Source of the DNA: Salipiger sp. CCB-MM3
Lineage (GTDB): Bacteria > Pseudomonadota > Alphaproteobacteria > Rhodobacterales > Rhodobacteraceae
NCBI RefSeq assembly: GCF_001687105.1
Contig: NZ_CP014595.1
Location: 2,369,001 to 2,433,000, forward strand
DNA length: 64,000 nt
Direction: 5' to 3'
Shown: one piece after another, positions 18,591 through 29,374 of the stretch
Layout: every line of letters begins with the position of its first letter
Position numbering within the stretch: the first letter of the stretch is position 1
Position numbers and translations under genes: made by a program
The notes under the pieces: model-generated
Databases searched by the model: none
Told to the model about the DNA's origin: nothing
The model's input: only the letters and a program-made list of their open reading frames with translations

Positions 18591-19769
18591 TCAGCCAGCG
18601 GCGATGGATTGCCCGGCGGCTGCGCCCGAGGCCCAGGCCCATTGGAAGTTGTACCCGCCGAGCCAGCCGGTGACATCCACCGCCTCGCCGATGAAATAGA
18701 GGCCCGCTTGGGTTTTCGAGCCCATGCTGCGGCTGTCGAGCCCATCGGTATCGACCCCGCCCAGCGTGACCTCGGCGGTGCGCCAGCCTTCCGAACCGGA
18801 GGGGCGCAGAACCCATGCCTGTAGCGCCTCGGCCAGCGCCGCGGCACGCTTATCGGAGAGGTCGGCGAGATTGCCGGAAAGGTCGAGGTGATCCGCAAGA
18901 TGGCCGACCAGCCGTTCGGGCAGGATTTGCCGCATCTCGGTGGTCAGCGCGCGCTTGCCCGCGCCCTTGCGCGCGGCGCGCAGATGCGCGGCGGGATCGA
19001 GGGCAGGGGAGAGATTGACGGTGATCTCCTCACCCTCGTGCCAATAGCTCGACGCTTGCAGGATCGACGGCCCCGACAGGCCGCGATGGGTAAAGAGCAG
19101 CGCCTCGTCGAAGCTGGTGCCGCCCGCCGTGACCCGCGCGGGCAGCGCGACGCCGGCAAGATCGGCAAAGCGTCCTTCGGGGAAGGTCAGCGGCACGAGG
19201 CCGGGGCGGGGCGCGATCAGCGCGTGGCCGAACTGGCGGGCAATGTCATAGGCGAGCCCCGTCGCGCCCATCTTGGGGATCGACCGCCCGCCGGTGGCCA
19301 CCACGAGGTTCCTTGCCCGGATCACCGTCTCACGCCCCTCGCGCTCGACCCGGGCGGTGTAGAGGCCATCGGCATGGGTCAGATCCCGCAGCGAAGTCTG
19401 CAGCCACAGCTCGGCGCCCGCGGCCTCCATCTCGCGCAGCAGCATGGCGACGATCTGCGTCCCCTTGCCGTCGCAGAAAAGCTGCCCGAGGGTCTTTTCA
19501 TGCCATGCGATGCCGTGGCGCGAGACCAGTTCGATGAAATCCCACTGGCTGTAGCGTGCCAGTGCGGATTTGCAGAAATGCGGGTTCTGCGACAGGAAGC
19601 GCGAGGGCTCGGTGCCGAGGTTGGTGAAATTGCAGCGCCCGCCGCCTGAAATGCGGATCTTCTCGCCAGGCGCGCGCGCGTGATCAATGACCAGCGTGCC
19701 CGGCCCCGCGTGGGCGGCACACATCATGCCAGCCGCGCCGGCGCCGAGAATGAGCGTGTTGATCTCCAT
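18591..19769 (-). CDS. NAD(P)/FAD-dependent oxidoreductase, HI0933/BaiN/YhiN family
   Basis: A 392-residue flavoprotein from the ATG at 19769 (MEINTLILGAGAAGMMCAAHA); a longer upstream start would put 21 odd residues before the Rossmann motif. The FAD-binding GAGAAG is at the N-terminus. GEKIRISGGGRCNFTN is the diagnostic HI0933 motif. The second glycine motif VVATGGRSIPKMGATG is present, as is the C-terminal GEAVDVTGWLGGYNFQWAWAS. The physiological substrate is unknown. It is divergent from ftsW. Confidence 0.88.
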   Translation of the reverse strand: MEINTLILGAGAAGMMCAAHAGPGTLVIDHARAPGEKIRISGGGRCNFTNLGTEPSRFLSQNPHFCKSALARYSQWDFIELVSRHGIAWHEKTLGQLFCDGKGTQIVAMLLREMEAAGAELWLQTSLRDLTHADGLYTARVEREGRETVIRARNLVVATGGRSIPKMGATGLAYDIARQFGHALIAPRPGLVPLTFPEGRFADLAGVALPARVTAGGTSFDEALLFTHRGLSGPSILQASSYWHEGEEITVNLSPALDPAAHLRAARKGAGKRALTTEMRQILPERLVGHLADHLDLSGNLADLSDKRAAALAEALQAWVLRPSGSEGWRTAEVTLGGVDTDGLDSRSMGSKTQAGLYFIGEAVDVTGWLGGYNFQWAWASGAAAGQSIAAG

Positions 19770-19933
19770 GCCGCCCTGAAACACCGGATCGCGCCGCGCT
19801 GCAAGAGCGGGCAGGGGGCCGATGCAGAGCACAGGAGGGCCGCCGCGTACTTCCCAAACGGCACGGCAGGTGCTAGCCTCTCGCTCAAGATCCGGGAAAA
19901 CCCGGACGATCAGGCAAATTGAGCGGTATTCCC

Positions 19934-21100
19934 ATGACGGAAATGGTCTACGGCGCGGTCTCCGTGCGCGATGGCGAACCTGTCCTGCCCAAATGGTGGC
20001 GGACGGTGGACAGATGGTCGCTGTCCTGCATTCTTATGCTTTTCGGGGTCGGCATCCTGCTGGGCCTTGCGGCGTCGCCGCCGCTGGCCGAGCGCAACGG
20101 CTTTGCGCCCTTCCATTACGTGCAGCGGCAGGCGCTGTTCGGCGGGCTGGCGCTGACGGCGATGTTCCTCACGTCAATGATGACGCCGGTGATGGTGCGC
20201 CGCGCGGCGGTGATCGGCTTTCTTTTCGCCTTCGCCTCGCTGCTGGCGCTGCCGTTCCTCGGCACCGACTTCGGCAAGGGCGCGGTGCGCTGGTACTCGC
20301 TGGGCTTTGCCAGCGTGCAGCCGTCGGAATTCCTCAAGCCCGCCTTCGTGATCGTCGCCGCATGGCTGATGGCCGCAAGCCAGGAGATCGGCGGGCCTCC
20401 GGGCAAACTGTGGTCCTTCGGCCTGATGTGCGCGATCGTCATCACCTTGGCATTGCAGCCCGATTTCGGTCAGGCCTGCCTCATCCTCTTTTCCTGGGGC
20501 GTGATGTGGTTCGTCGGCGGCGCGCCGATGTTCCTGCTGGTCTGCCTTGCCGGGCTGGTGGTTCTGGGCGGCACCTTCGCCTATAACAACTCCGAGCACT
20601 TCGCGCGGCGCATCGACGGCTTCCTGACGCCGGATGTCGATCCCAACACCCAGCTTGGCTATGCCACCAACGCCATCCGCGAGGGCGGGTTTTTCGGCGT
20701 CGGCGTGGGCGAGGGGCAGGTGAAATGGTCGCTGCCCGATGCGCATACCGACTTCATCATCGCGGTTGCGGCCGAGGAATACGGGCTGGTGCTGGTGATG
20801 GTGATCATCGCGCTTTACGCCACTGTGGTGGTGCGCTCGATGACCCGGCTGATGCGTGAGCGCGACCCCTTCATCCGGCTCGCCGGGACCGGGCTTGCCG
20901 CCATCTTCGGCGTGCAGGCGATGATCAACATGGGCGTCGCGGTGCGCTTGCTGCCCGCCAAGGGCATGACGCTGCCCTTCGTCAGCTACGGCGGCTCGTC
21001 GCTGATCGCGGGCGGCATCGCCGTGGGCATGTTGCTGGCCTTCACCCGCTCGCGTCCGCAGGGCGAGATCGGCGAGATCCTGCGTGCGCGCATGCGCTGA
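19934..21100 (+). CDS. ftsW: Peptidoglycan glycosyltransferase FtsW
   Basis: FtsW is the SEDS-family septal glycan polymerase that works with FtsI. The ATG at 19934 gives 388 residues; an in-frame TTG 15 bases upstream is the alternative. About ten membrane helices are visible. The family signatures are SVQPSEFLKPAFV, the long periplasmic loop with IDGFLTPDVDPNTQLGYATN, and the C-terminal LPFVSYGGSSL. It resumes the dcw order after the two minus-strand genes. It has its own upstream gap, so probably its own promoter, and murG follows at about 150 bases. Confidence 0.95.
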   Translation: MTEMVYGAVSVRDGEPVLPKWWRTVDRWSLSCILMLFGVGILLGLAASPPLAERNGFAPFHYVQRQALFGGLALTAMFLTSMMTPVMVRRAAVIGFLFAFASLLALPFLGTDFGKGAVRWYSLGFASVQPSEFLKPAFVIVAAWLMAASQEIGGPPGKLWSFGLMCAIVITLALQPDFGQACLILFSWGVMWFVGGAPMFLLVCLAGLVVLGGTFAYNNSEHFARRIDGFLTPDVDPNTQLGYATNAIREGGFFGVGVGEGQVKWSLPDAHTDFIIAVAAEEYGLVLVMVIIALYATVVVRSMTRLMRERDPFIRLAGTGLAAIFGVQAMINMGVAVRLLPAKGMTLPFVSYGGSSLIAGGIAVGMLLAFTRSRPQGEIGEILRARMR

Positions 21101-21251
21101 GCCATAGCGCGGGCTGCGGTGCTTTCCCGCCGCGGCCCGCTGCGATAAACGGGCGCGAAATCGTGGTGCCGCGCCCGAGTCAGAGTATCGGTCAAGTGCG
21201 GTGGTGAAGCAGAGGCAGCGGGGCGTCAGACCCCGCAGAGAGGTCGAGTAT

Positions 21252-22430
21252 ATGGCGGAACAAAGCAGGCGCCCCCTTCTGGTCATCGCGGCCGGCGGCA
21301 CGGGCGGGCATATGTTCCCCGCACAGGCGCTGGCCGAGATCATGCTGCGGCGTGGCTGGCGGGTGAAGCTCTCGACCGACGCGCGCGGCGCGCGCTACAC
21401 CGGCGGCTTCCCCCATTCCACGGAAATCGAAGAGGTCAGTTCGGCCACTTTCGCGCGCGGCGGGATGATGTCGAAGATCACCGTGCCACTGAAGGTCGGC
21501 CGGGGCATCCTGTCGATGGCGCGCCGGTTCCGCCGTGACCGCCCCAATGTGGTGGTGGGCTTTGGCGGCTACCCGTCGATCCCGGCGCTTGGCGCGGCGC
21601 GGCTGCTGAAGCTGCCCTCGATGATCCATGAACAGAACGGCGTGCTCGGCCGGGTGAACGAGATCTTCGCCAAGAAGGTCAACGCGGTGGCCTGCGGCAC
21701 ATGGCCGACCAAGCTGCCCGAAGGGGTCGAGGGCATTCCCGTCGGCAACCCGGTGCGCAGCGCCGTGCGCGAGCGGGCGGCGGCGGGCTATATCCCGCCG
21801 GGCGATTACCCGATGTCGCTGCTGGTGATTGGCGGCTCGCAGGGCGCGCGCATCCTGTCGGATGTGGTGCCCCCGGCGATCGAGCGGCTGCCGATGGAGA
21901 TCCTGCGGCACCTGCGGGTCAGCCATCAGGCGCGCGACGAAGATGGTGAGCGCGTCGCCAAATTCTACTACGAGCACGGCATCGACGCCGATGTGCAGCC
22001 CTTCTTCACCGATGTTCCGACGCGCATGTCCGAGGCGCAGCTGGTGATCTCGCGCTCGGGCGCCTCGTCGGTGGCGGATATCTCGGTGATCGGGCGGCCC
22101 TCGATCCTGATCCCCTACGCGGTGGCGGCGGGCGATCACCAGACAGTCAATGCGCAGGGGCTGGTGGATGCCGGTGCGGCGATCCGCATCCCGGAAAGCA
22201 AGCTCTCGGTCGAGGCGATGACCGAGGCGATGGCGGCGGTGCTGGCCAATGGCGAGGGCGCGGCGCAGATGGCCCGGGCGGCGCTGTCGGTCTCGCATCC
22301 TGATGCGGCGCTTGGTCTTGCGCAGATGGTTGAAGAACTTGCCGGTTTCGGAACAACCGACGAGTCCGAGCATTATGAAGAAGAACAATACCAAGAACAG
22401 GCGGGACAGCAGGAGGCCGGGCCAAGATGA
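21252..22430 (+). CDS. murG: Undecaprenyldiphospho-MurNAc-pentapeptide GlcNAc transferase
   Basis: MurG converts lipid I to lipid II on the cytosolic face of the membrane. The product has 392 residues from the ATG at 21252 ([20 protein letters not shown]), with agaggtcgag upstream. The glycine-rich [10 protein letters not shown] loop, [18 protein letters not shown] and the donor-site [12 protein letters not shown] are all present. The last 20 residues form an acidic E/Q-rich tail ([18 protein letters not shown]) not seen in short MurGs. The murC message follows at once. Confidence 0.96.
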   Translation: MAEQSRRPLLVIAAGGTGGHMFPAQALAEIMLRRGWRVKLSTDARGARYTGGFPHSTEIEEVSSATFARGGMMSKITVPLKVGRGILSMARRFRRDRPNVVVGFGGYPSIPALGAARLLKLPSMIHEQNGVLGRVNEIFAKKVNAVACGTWPTKLPEGVEGIPVGNPVRSAVRERAAAGYIPPGDYPMSLLVIGGSQGARILSDVVPPAIERLPMEILRHLRVSHQARDEDGERVAKFYYEHGIDADVQPFFTDVPTRMSEAQLVISRSGASSVADISVIGRPSILIPYAVAAGDHQTVNAQGLVDAGAAIRIPESKLSVEAMTEAMAAVLANGEGAAQMARAALSVSHPDAALGLAQMVEELAGFGTTDESEHYEEEQYQEQAGQQEAGPR

Positions 22431-22462
22431 AAGATGAAAGACTTCCCGAAGGAGGCGTGGCC

Positions 22463-23860
<1,398 letters not shown>

Positions 23861-23873
23861 GCAGGGCGCGCCC

Positions 23874-24101
23874 GTGACGTTGCTCTGGGCCATCGCGGGC
23901 GTGATCGTCTTGCTGGCGGCGGTGGCGGTGCTGGGGATCCTGCGCCGCCTCGTCTTTTTCTTTGCGCTGGCGTTCTTCGGGCTGCTGGCGCTGCAGATCC
24001 ACCATGACCCCTCGGGCAGCGCGGCGCTTATCGCCAGCACCGGCGGAGGGCTGCTGGTGGCATGGCCGGTGCGGCGGTTCCTGATGGGGATGCTGGTCTG
24101 A
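23874..24101 (+). CDS. Small hydrophobic membrane protein, unknown
   Basis: A 75-residue protein from a GTG at 23874, 13 bases after the murC stop. It consists of three hydrophobic stretches (about residues 4-22, 25-41 and 52-72) with only a few charged residues (RR, HHD, RR). I do not recognise a family. Position in the operon between murC and the DUF2484 gene and codon use like its neighbours support it as real. Confidence 0.6.
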   Translation: MTLLWAIAGVIVLLAAVAVLGILRRLVFFFALAFFGLLALQIHHDPSGSAALIASTGGGLLVAWPVRRFLMGMLV

Positions 24102-24108
24102 GGTGAGG

Positions 24109-24245
24109 CGGGCGAGCGCTGGCCCGTGGGGTGGCGCTGCTGCGTTTGTTGAGCGCGCTTTCTGCTGGCCAAGTCCGACGAATAGTGGAGCGCCGCGCCA
24201 GATGGCCAAAGCGCCAGCCCGCCGGGACGGGCCAGCGCTCGCCCG
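24109..24245. repeat. 137-bp element with 19-bp perfect terminal inverted repeats
   Basis: The left arm at 24109-24127 (cgggcgagcgctggcccgt) is the exact reverse complement of the right arm at 24227-24245. About 99 bases lie between the arms. It fills the gap between the 75-residue ORF and the DUF2484 gene and contains no ORF that resembles a protein. It could be a MITE-like element or a long RNA stem. Confidence 0.7.
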
Positions 24246-24343
24246 GCGGCTTCGCCTTGACTCCGGGCGGCCACCAACCTCGCGGGTGGCTTGCGACCCA
24301 CCGGAACCTGCGCCACTCTGGTCCGAGCTGCCGGAGATGCCGC

Positions 24344-24589
24344 ATGACCCCATCGCTCTTTCTTGCCTGCCTCTGGCTGGTGCTGGCCAATGTGCTGGCG
24401 ATGATCCCCTCGCGCGACAACCACTGGACCCGCGCCTATGCGCTGATCGCGCTTGGGCTGCCTCTGCTCGGCTGGGTGTGGTGGCAGAACGGGGTGTGGG
24501 TGGCGCTGCTGGTGCTGCTTGCGGGGGCCAGCGTGCTGCGCTGGCCGGTGCTCTATCTCTGGCGCTGGCTGCGTGGGCGCATCGCCTGA
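24344..24589 (+). CDS. DUF2484 family membrane protein
   Basis: The product has 81 residues from the ATG at 24344, with GGAG 8 bases upstream. It has three hydrophobic segments and conserved motifs [32 protein letters not shown] and [17 protein letters not shown]2484 is a Rhodobacterales family that I recall lying between murC and murB, as here. Its function is unknown; the location suggests a link to envelope synthesis. Confidence 0.8.
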   Translation: MTPSLFLACLWLVLANVLAMIPSRDNHWTRAYALIALGLPLLGWVWWQNGVWVALLVLLAGASVLRWPVLYLWRWLRGRIA

Positions 24590-24638
24590 GCCGCACGGGC
24601 TCTTTACCCTTGCGGCGGAACAGGTCAGAACGCTGCGC

Positions 24639-25577
24639 ATGATTGATCAGCTTCCCCCCGTTCGCGGTCGCCTGACGACAGGCCGCCCGCTGTCCGAACT
24701 CACTTGGCTGCGCGTCGGCGGGCCTGCCGAGGTTCTGTTCCAGCCCGCCGATCTGGAGGACCTGCAGCAGTTCCTTGCGGCGCTGCCTGCGGATGTGCCG
24801 GTGTTCCCGATGGGCGTCGGCTCGAACCTCATCGTGCGCGATGGCGGCCTGCGCGGCGTGGTGATCCGGCTCGGACGCGGCTTCAACGGCACCGAGATCG
24901 AGGGCACGCGCGTCACCTCCGGCGCGGCCGCGCTGGATGCGCAGGTGGCCAAGCGTGCGGCGGCGGCGGGTGTCGATCTGACCTTCCTGCGCACCATCCC
25001 CGGCTCGATCGGCGGCGCGGTGCGGATGAACGCGGGCTGCTACGGCACCTATGTGGCCGACCATCTGGTGGAGATCAAAGCTGTGCTGCGCGACGGCACG
25101 CTGGTGACGATTCCCGCCGCCGATCTGCGGCTGGAGTACCGCCAGTCGCAGCTGCCCGAGGGCGCGGTTGTGGTCGAGGCGGTGTTCGAAGGCGTGGCCG
25201 GTGAGCCTGATGAGTTGATGGCGCGCATGGAGGCGCAGGTCAAAAAGCGCGACGAGACCCAGCCCACCAAGGATCGCACCGCCGGCTCAACCTTCCGCAA
25301 TCCGGCGGGCTTCAGCTCCACCGGCAAGGCCGATGACACCCATGATCTCAAGGCGTGGAAGGTGATCGACGAGGCCGGGATGCGCGGGGCGACGCGGGGC
25401 GGGGCGCAGATGAGCCCCATGCATTCCAACTTCCTTGTGAACACCGGCGAGGCAAGCGCCGCGGATCTTGAGGGTCTGGGTGAGGAAGTTCGAAAAAGGG
25501 TTTTCCAACACAGTGGTTTGCAGCTACAGTGGGAAATCATGCGGGTCGGCGATCCGCTGGAAAACGAGGGCGGCTAA
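24639..25577 (+). CDS. murB: UDP-N-acetylenolpyruvylglucosamine reductase
   Basis: MurB reduces the enolpyruvyl group with NADPH and FAD to make UDP-MurNAc. The product has 312 residues from the ATG at 24639 ([12 protein letters not shown]). FAD motifs [14 protein letters not shown] and [17 protein letters not shown] are visible. The catalytic-region GSTFRNP and HSNFLVNTG match type I MurB. The longer open frame upstream is out-of-frame DUF2484 sequence. Confidence 0.95.
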   Translation: MIDQLPPVRGRLTTGRPLSELTWLRVGGPAEVLFQPADLEDLQQFLAALPADVPVFPMGVGSNLIVRDGGLRGVVIRLGRGFNGTEIEGTRVTSGAAALDAQVAKRAAAAGVDLTFLRTIPGSIGGAVRMNAGCYGTYVADHLVEIKAVLRDGTLVTIPAADLRLEYRQSQLPEGAVVVEAVFEGVAGEPDELMARMEAQVKKRDETQPTKDRTAGSTFRNPAGFSSTGKADDTHDLKAWKVIDEAGMRGATRGGAQMSPMHSNFLVNTGEASAADLEGLGEEVRKRVFQHSGLQLQWEIMRVGDPLENEGG

Positions 25578-25800
25578 CGCCCCGGCACCCGTTCCCGGAT
25601 CGGCGCAAAGCCCATCCATATAAGGCAGGCGGGATGCATTGAACGAGGCGGCAGTCTTCCCCGGAAATACAGGGTCGCACGCCGTGGTGAATCCGACTCG
25701 CGGGCCGAATTGAGCGGTGCGCGAGATGCTCGACCGGGGCGAACCCCGGCGACACACATGACGGGGCGCAAAAGCCCCGCACAACGAGGCAGTTTTGGGG

Positions 25801-26715
25801 ATGTCGAGCAGGGCAGCTCCCAAAGTGGCGGTATTGATGGGCGGACCCTCGGCTGAACGCGAGGTGTCGCTGAGTTCCGGTCAGGAATGCGCCGCCGCTT
25901 TGCGGGACGAGGGATTTGACGTGATCGAGATCGACGCGGGGCCTGATCTGGCCGCGCGGCTGAAGGATCTGTCTCCCGACGTCGTCTTCAACGCACTTCA
26001 CGGTCGCTGGGGCGAGGATGGATGCGTGCAGGGCATGCTGGAGTGGCTCCGCATCCCCTATACGCACTCTGGTGTGCTGTCTTCCGCGCTGGCGATGGAC
26101 AAGGACCGCTCCAAGCAGGTCTATCGCGCCGCCGGTCTGCCGGTGGTCGAAAGCGTGCTGGCGGATAAGGCCGAGGTTTGCGCCCGTCACGTGATGGCAC
26201 CGCCCTATGTGGTGAAGCCCTACAACGAGGGCAGCTCGGTCGGCGTCTATCTGGTGATGGACGGGGCCAATACGCCGCCGCAGCTGTCCGAAGAGATGCC
26301 GCAGACGGTGATGGTCGAGACCTATGCGCCGGGCCGCGAGCTGACCACCACGGTGCTGGGCGATCAGGCGCTGACCGTCACCGACATCATCACTGACGGC
26401 TGGTACGACTACGACGCCAAGTACAAAGCGGGCGGCTCGCGCCACGAGGTGCCCGCCAACGTGCCGCAGGAGATCTTTGATGCCTGCCTCGATTATGCGG
26501 TGCGCGCGCATAAGGCGCTTGGCTGCCGCGGCCTCAGCCGCACCGATTTCCGCTGGGACGAGAGCCGCGGCCTTGATGGGCTGGTGCTGCTCGAGACCAA
26601 CACCCAGCCGGGCATGACGCCCACCTCGCTGGCGCCCGAACAGGCGCAGGCGTCGGGCATGTCCTTCGGCGCGCTCTGCCGCTGGATGGTGGAGGACGCC
26701 TCATGCGACAGGTAG
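25801..26715 (+). CDS. ddl: D-alanine:D-alanine ligase
   Basis: Ddl makes the D-Ala-D-Ala dipeptide used by MurF. The product has 304 residues from the ATG at 25801. [17 protein letters not shown] at the N-terminus, [18 protein letters not shown], the ATP-grasp [15 protein letters not shown] and the C-terminal [15 protein letters not shown] are all present. It overlaps ftsQ by 13 bases. About 220 bases upstream (25578-25800) hold no gene, only a short gc-rich hairpin near 25762. Confidence 0.95.
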   Translation: MSSRAAPKVAVLMGGPSAEREVSLSSGQECAAALRDEGFDVIEIDAGPDLAARLKDLSPDVVFNALHGRWGEDGCVQGMLEWLRIPYTHSGVLSSALAMDKDRSKQVYRAAGLPVVESVLADKAEVCARHVMAPPYVVKPYNEGSSVGVYLVMDGANTPPQLSEEMPQTVMVETYAPGRELTTTVLGDQALTVTDIITDGWYDYDAKYKAGGSRHEVPANVPQEIFDACLDYAVRAHKALGCRGLSRTDFRWDESRGLDGLVLLETNTQPGMTPTSLAPEQAQASGMSFGALCRWMVEDASCDR

Positions 26716-27626
26716 GGGCCGCCCCGGCGCGGATGCCGCGCCCGCAGAAGTCTCGCCCGCAGCAGGTGCATCGTTCGGACCCGGCGCCGTCGCGGCTGAA
26801 GTACCGGCTTGAGCGGTTGATGCTGACGCCGCTCTTTCGCTTCACGCTGCACATCGGCATGCCGTTCCTGATCGGCGTTGGCGGGGCGGCGGCGTATTTC
26901 TCTGTCGACAGCAACCGCGAGGCCTTTGTCGGTGCCATCATGTCGGTGCGCGACCAGATCGAGGCACGGCCCGAGTTCCGTGTGAACCTCATGGCGATCG
27001 ACGGGGCCAGCGACGGCGTTGCGGCGGATGTGCGCGAAATTCTGTCGCTCGACTTCCCGCTCAGCTCCTTCGATCTCGACCTCGACCAGATGCGCGAGAT
27101 CATCACCGGCCTCGATGCGGTGAAATCCGCGAGCCTGCGGATCACGCAGGGCGGGGTGCTCGAGGTGAATGTGGTCGAGCGTGTGCCGGTGGTGCTGTGG
27201 CGCGGGCTGCGCGGGCTGGAACTGCTCGACGAGGGCGGCGCGCTGGTGGGACCTGCCGGGCGCCGTGCGAGCCACGCCGATCTTCCGGTGATCGCTGGCA
27301 CGGGCGCCGAAGCGCATGTGCCCGAGGCGCTGGACCTCTTTGCCGCCGCCGCACCGCTGGCCGGGCGGCTGCGCGGCCTCGAGCGGGTCGGGCTGCGGCG
27401 CTGGGATCTTGTTCTGGATAAGGGGCAGCGCGTTCTGCTGCCCGAAGAAGGCGCCGTTCAGGCGCTCGAAAGAGCCATGGCGATGGACGGCGCCGTGGAC
27501 ATGCTGTCGCGCGATATCGCGGCGGTCGATCTGCGCCTCGCGCAGCGTCCGACGCTGCGGCTGAACCATAGCGCGGCGGAAGAATACTGGCGGATCAAGT
27601 CCATCGAGACTGGGGAAAAACGATAA
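26703..27626 (+). CDS. ftsQ: Cell division protein FtsQ
   Basis: FtsQ is a bitopic divisome protein. The 307-residue product has a basic cytosolic N-terminus of about 40 residues and one membrane helix ([20 protein letters not shown]). It continues into a periplasmic POTRA domain ([20 protein letters not shown]) and the FtsQ domain with [14 protein letters not shown]. It overlaps ddl and its TAA overlaps the ftsA ATG (TAATG), so the three are coupled. Confidence 0.93.
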   Translation: MRQVGAAPARMPRPQKSRPQQVHRSDPAPSRLKYRLERLMLTPLFRFTLHIGMPFLIGVGGAAAYFSVDSNREAFVGAIMSVRDQIEARPEFRVNLMAIDGASDGVAADVREILSLDFPLSSFDLDLDQMREIITGLDAVKSASLRITQGGVLEVNVVERVPVVLWRGLRGLELLDEGGALVGPAGRRASHADLPVIAGTGAEAHVPEALDLFAAAAPLAGRLRGLERVGLRRWDLVLDKGQRVLLPEEGAVQALERAMAMDGAVDMLSRDIAAVDLRLAQRPTLRLNHSAAEEYWRIKSIETGEKR

Positions 27627-28957
27627 TGTTCGAGCTATACGAGTCCCAGCGCGCGATGCGCAACATGCGCAAGGCAGCGATGCAGCGCGGCGTGGTGGCG
27701 GTTCTGGACGTGGGCAGCTCGAAGATCGCCTGCCTTGTGCTGCGGTTCGACGGCAGCGATCAGGGCGAAGACAGCGGCGTCGGCTCGCTGGCGGGGCAGG
27801 CCGGCTTCCGGGTGATCGGCGCAGCCACCACCCGCTCGCGCGGGGTGCGCTTCGGCGAGATCGCGGCGATGAACGAGACCGAGCGCGCGATCCGCACCGC
27901 GGTGCAGGCGGCGCAGAAGATGGCGGGCATCCGGGTCGATCACGTGATCGCCTGTTTCTCGGGCGCCGAGCCGCGCAGCTACGGTCTCGACGGGCATGTG
28001 AGCGTTGATGGCAACACGGTGACCGAGCAGGACGTGGCGCGGGTGCTCTCGGCCTGCGACGTGCCCGAGGTTGGGCATGGCCGCGAGGTGATGCACGCGC
28101 AGCCGGTGAACTTCGCGCTCGACCATCGCTCGGGGCTGAGCGATCCGCGCGGGCAGATCGGTCGCGAACTGACCTGCGACATGCACATGCTGACGGTCAA
28201 CGCGCAGGCGATCCAGAACCTCGCGCATTGCGTCAAACGCTGCGACCTGGAACTCGCGGGCATCGCCAGCTCGGCCTATGTGTCGGGCGTGGCGGCGCTG
28301 GTGGAGGACGAGCAAGAGCTTGGTGCGGCCTGTATCGACATGGGGGGCGGCGCCACTGGCGTGTCGATCTTCATGAAGAAGCACATGATCTACGGCGATG
28401 CGGTGCCCATGGGCGGCGATCACGTCACCGGCGACATCTCCATGGGGCTGCAGATCCCCATGGCCATGGCCGAGCGGATCAAGACCTTCTACGGCGGCGT
28501 GCATGCCACCGGGATGGATGATCGCGAGATGATCGAGATCTCGGGCGATACCGGCGATTGGCACCATGACCGGCGGCAGGTGAGCCGCGCCGAACTGATC
28601 GGCATCATGCGCCCGCGCGTCGAGGAGATCCTCGAAGAAGTGCGCGCCTGTCTCGATGCGGCGGGCTTCGAGCATCTGCCCAGCCAGCAGATCGTGCTGA
28701 CCGGCGCTGCGAGCCAGATCCCCGGCCTTGATGGGCTGGCGAGCCGCATCCTTGGCAGTCAGGTCCGGCTGGGCCGCCCGATGCGTGTGCACGGCCTGCC
28801 GCAGGCCGCCACCGGACCGGGCTTTGCCTCGGCGGTGGGGATGTGCCTCTTTGCTGCGCATCCGCAGGACGAATGGTGGGACTTCGAGATCCCGGTCGAG
28901 CGTTACCCGGCCCGTTCGCTGATGCGCGCGGTGAAGTGGTTCCGCGAGAACTGGTAA
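27626..28957 (+). CDS. ftsA: Cell division protein FtsA
   Basis: FtsA is the actin-like membrane tether of FtsZ. The 443-residue protein shows the phosphate-1 motif VLDVGSSKIACLV near residue 24, phosphate-2 IDMGGGATGVSIF and adenosine motif LTGAASQIPGL. Its last residues (LMRAVKWFRENW) form the conserved amphipathic membrane-targeting helix. The first 20 residues are an alphaproteobacterial extension (ESQRAMRNMRK). Confidence 0.95.
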   Translation: MFELYESQRAMRNMRKAAMQRGVVAVLDVGSSKIACLVLRFDGSDQGEDSGVGSLAGQAGFRVIGAATTRSRGVRFGEIAAMNETERAIRTAVQAAQKMAGIRVDHVIACFSGAEPRSYGLDGHVSVDGNTVTEQDVARVLSACDVPEVGHGREVMHAQPVNFALDHRSGLSDPRGQIGRELTCDMHMLTVNAQAIQNLAHCVKRCDLELAGIASSAYVSGVAALVEDEQELGAACIDMGGGATGVSIFMKKHMIYGDAVPMGGDHVTGDISMGLQIPMAMAERIKTFYGGVHATGMDDREMIEISGDTGDWHHDRRQVSRAELIGIMRPRVEEILEEVRACLDAAGFEHLPSQQIVLTGAASQIPGLDGLASRILGSQVRLGRPMRVHGLPQAATGPGFASAVGMCLFAAHPQDEWWDFEIPVERYPARSLMRAVKWFRENW

Positions 28958-29374
28958 GAGAGCGGGGCAGGGCGGCTCGCGGGCCGCTCAAACCCTCGCG
29001 AGATTGCGGTTTTCTTGCGGTGTTCACGCAATATTCCCGGTGACGCCAATTCGGGCCGATGCTAATTTGAAGACATGATCCGCACGGAAGATGCGGGCAG
29101 GGGACGTCGAGCAGGCTTCCCAAGACACCGGAAAAGATTCGCCGTTACTGGCCCATGGGGCAGTGGCTCTTTTCTACGTGTTGTGTTGTTGCTGATGCTT
29201 TCTGCAAAATTTGGTGCGTTGGGCGAAATCTCGCGCGCATAGTCAATCCTATAGCCATATTTCGTGGTAGATCTGTGTTTTTTACGTGACCCAGCCCTAG
29301 GATCTCGGTAAGAATTATCCCCAAGGCGCAGGACAGGCGCGAACCAAGTCATAAAACGACAGGCGGAACATCAC
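28958..29374. other. ftsA-ftsZ intergenic region, probable ftsZ promoter zone
   Basis: There are about 417 bases with no gene, increasingly AT-rich from 29160 to 29320. The length suggests that ftsZ has its own promoter(s) apart from the upstream operon. I could not identify a convincing CtrA box (TTAA-N7-TTAA) or sigma-70 pair by eye. Confidence 0.5.

Noticed and set aside
25762..25780. Hairpin before ddl as a terminator
   Set aside because: Short stem with no T run; murB-ddl co-transcription remains likely.
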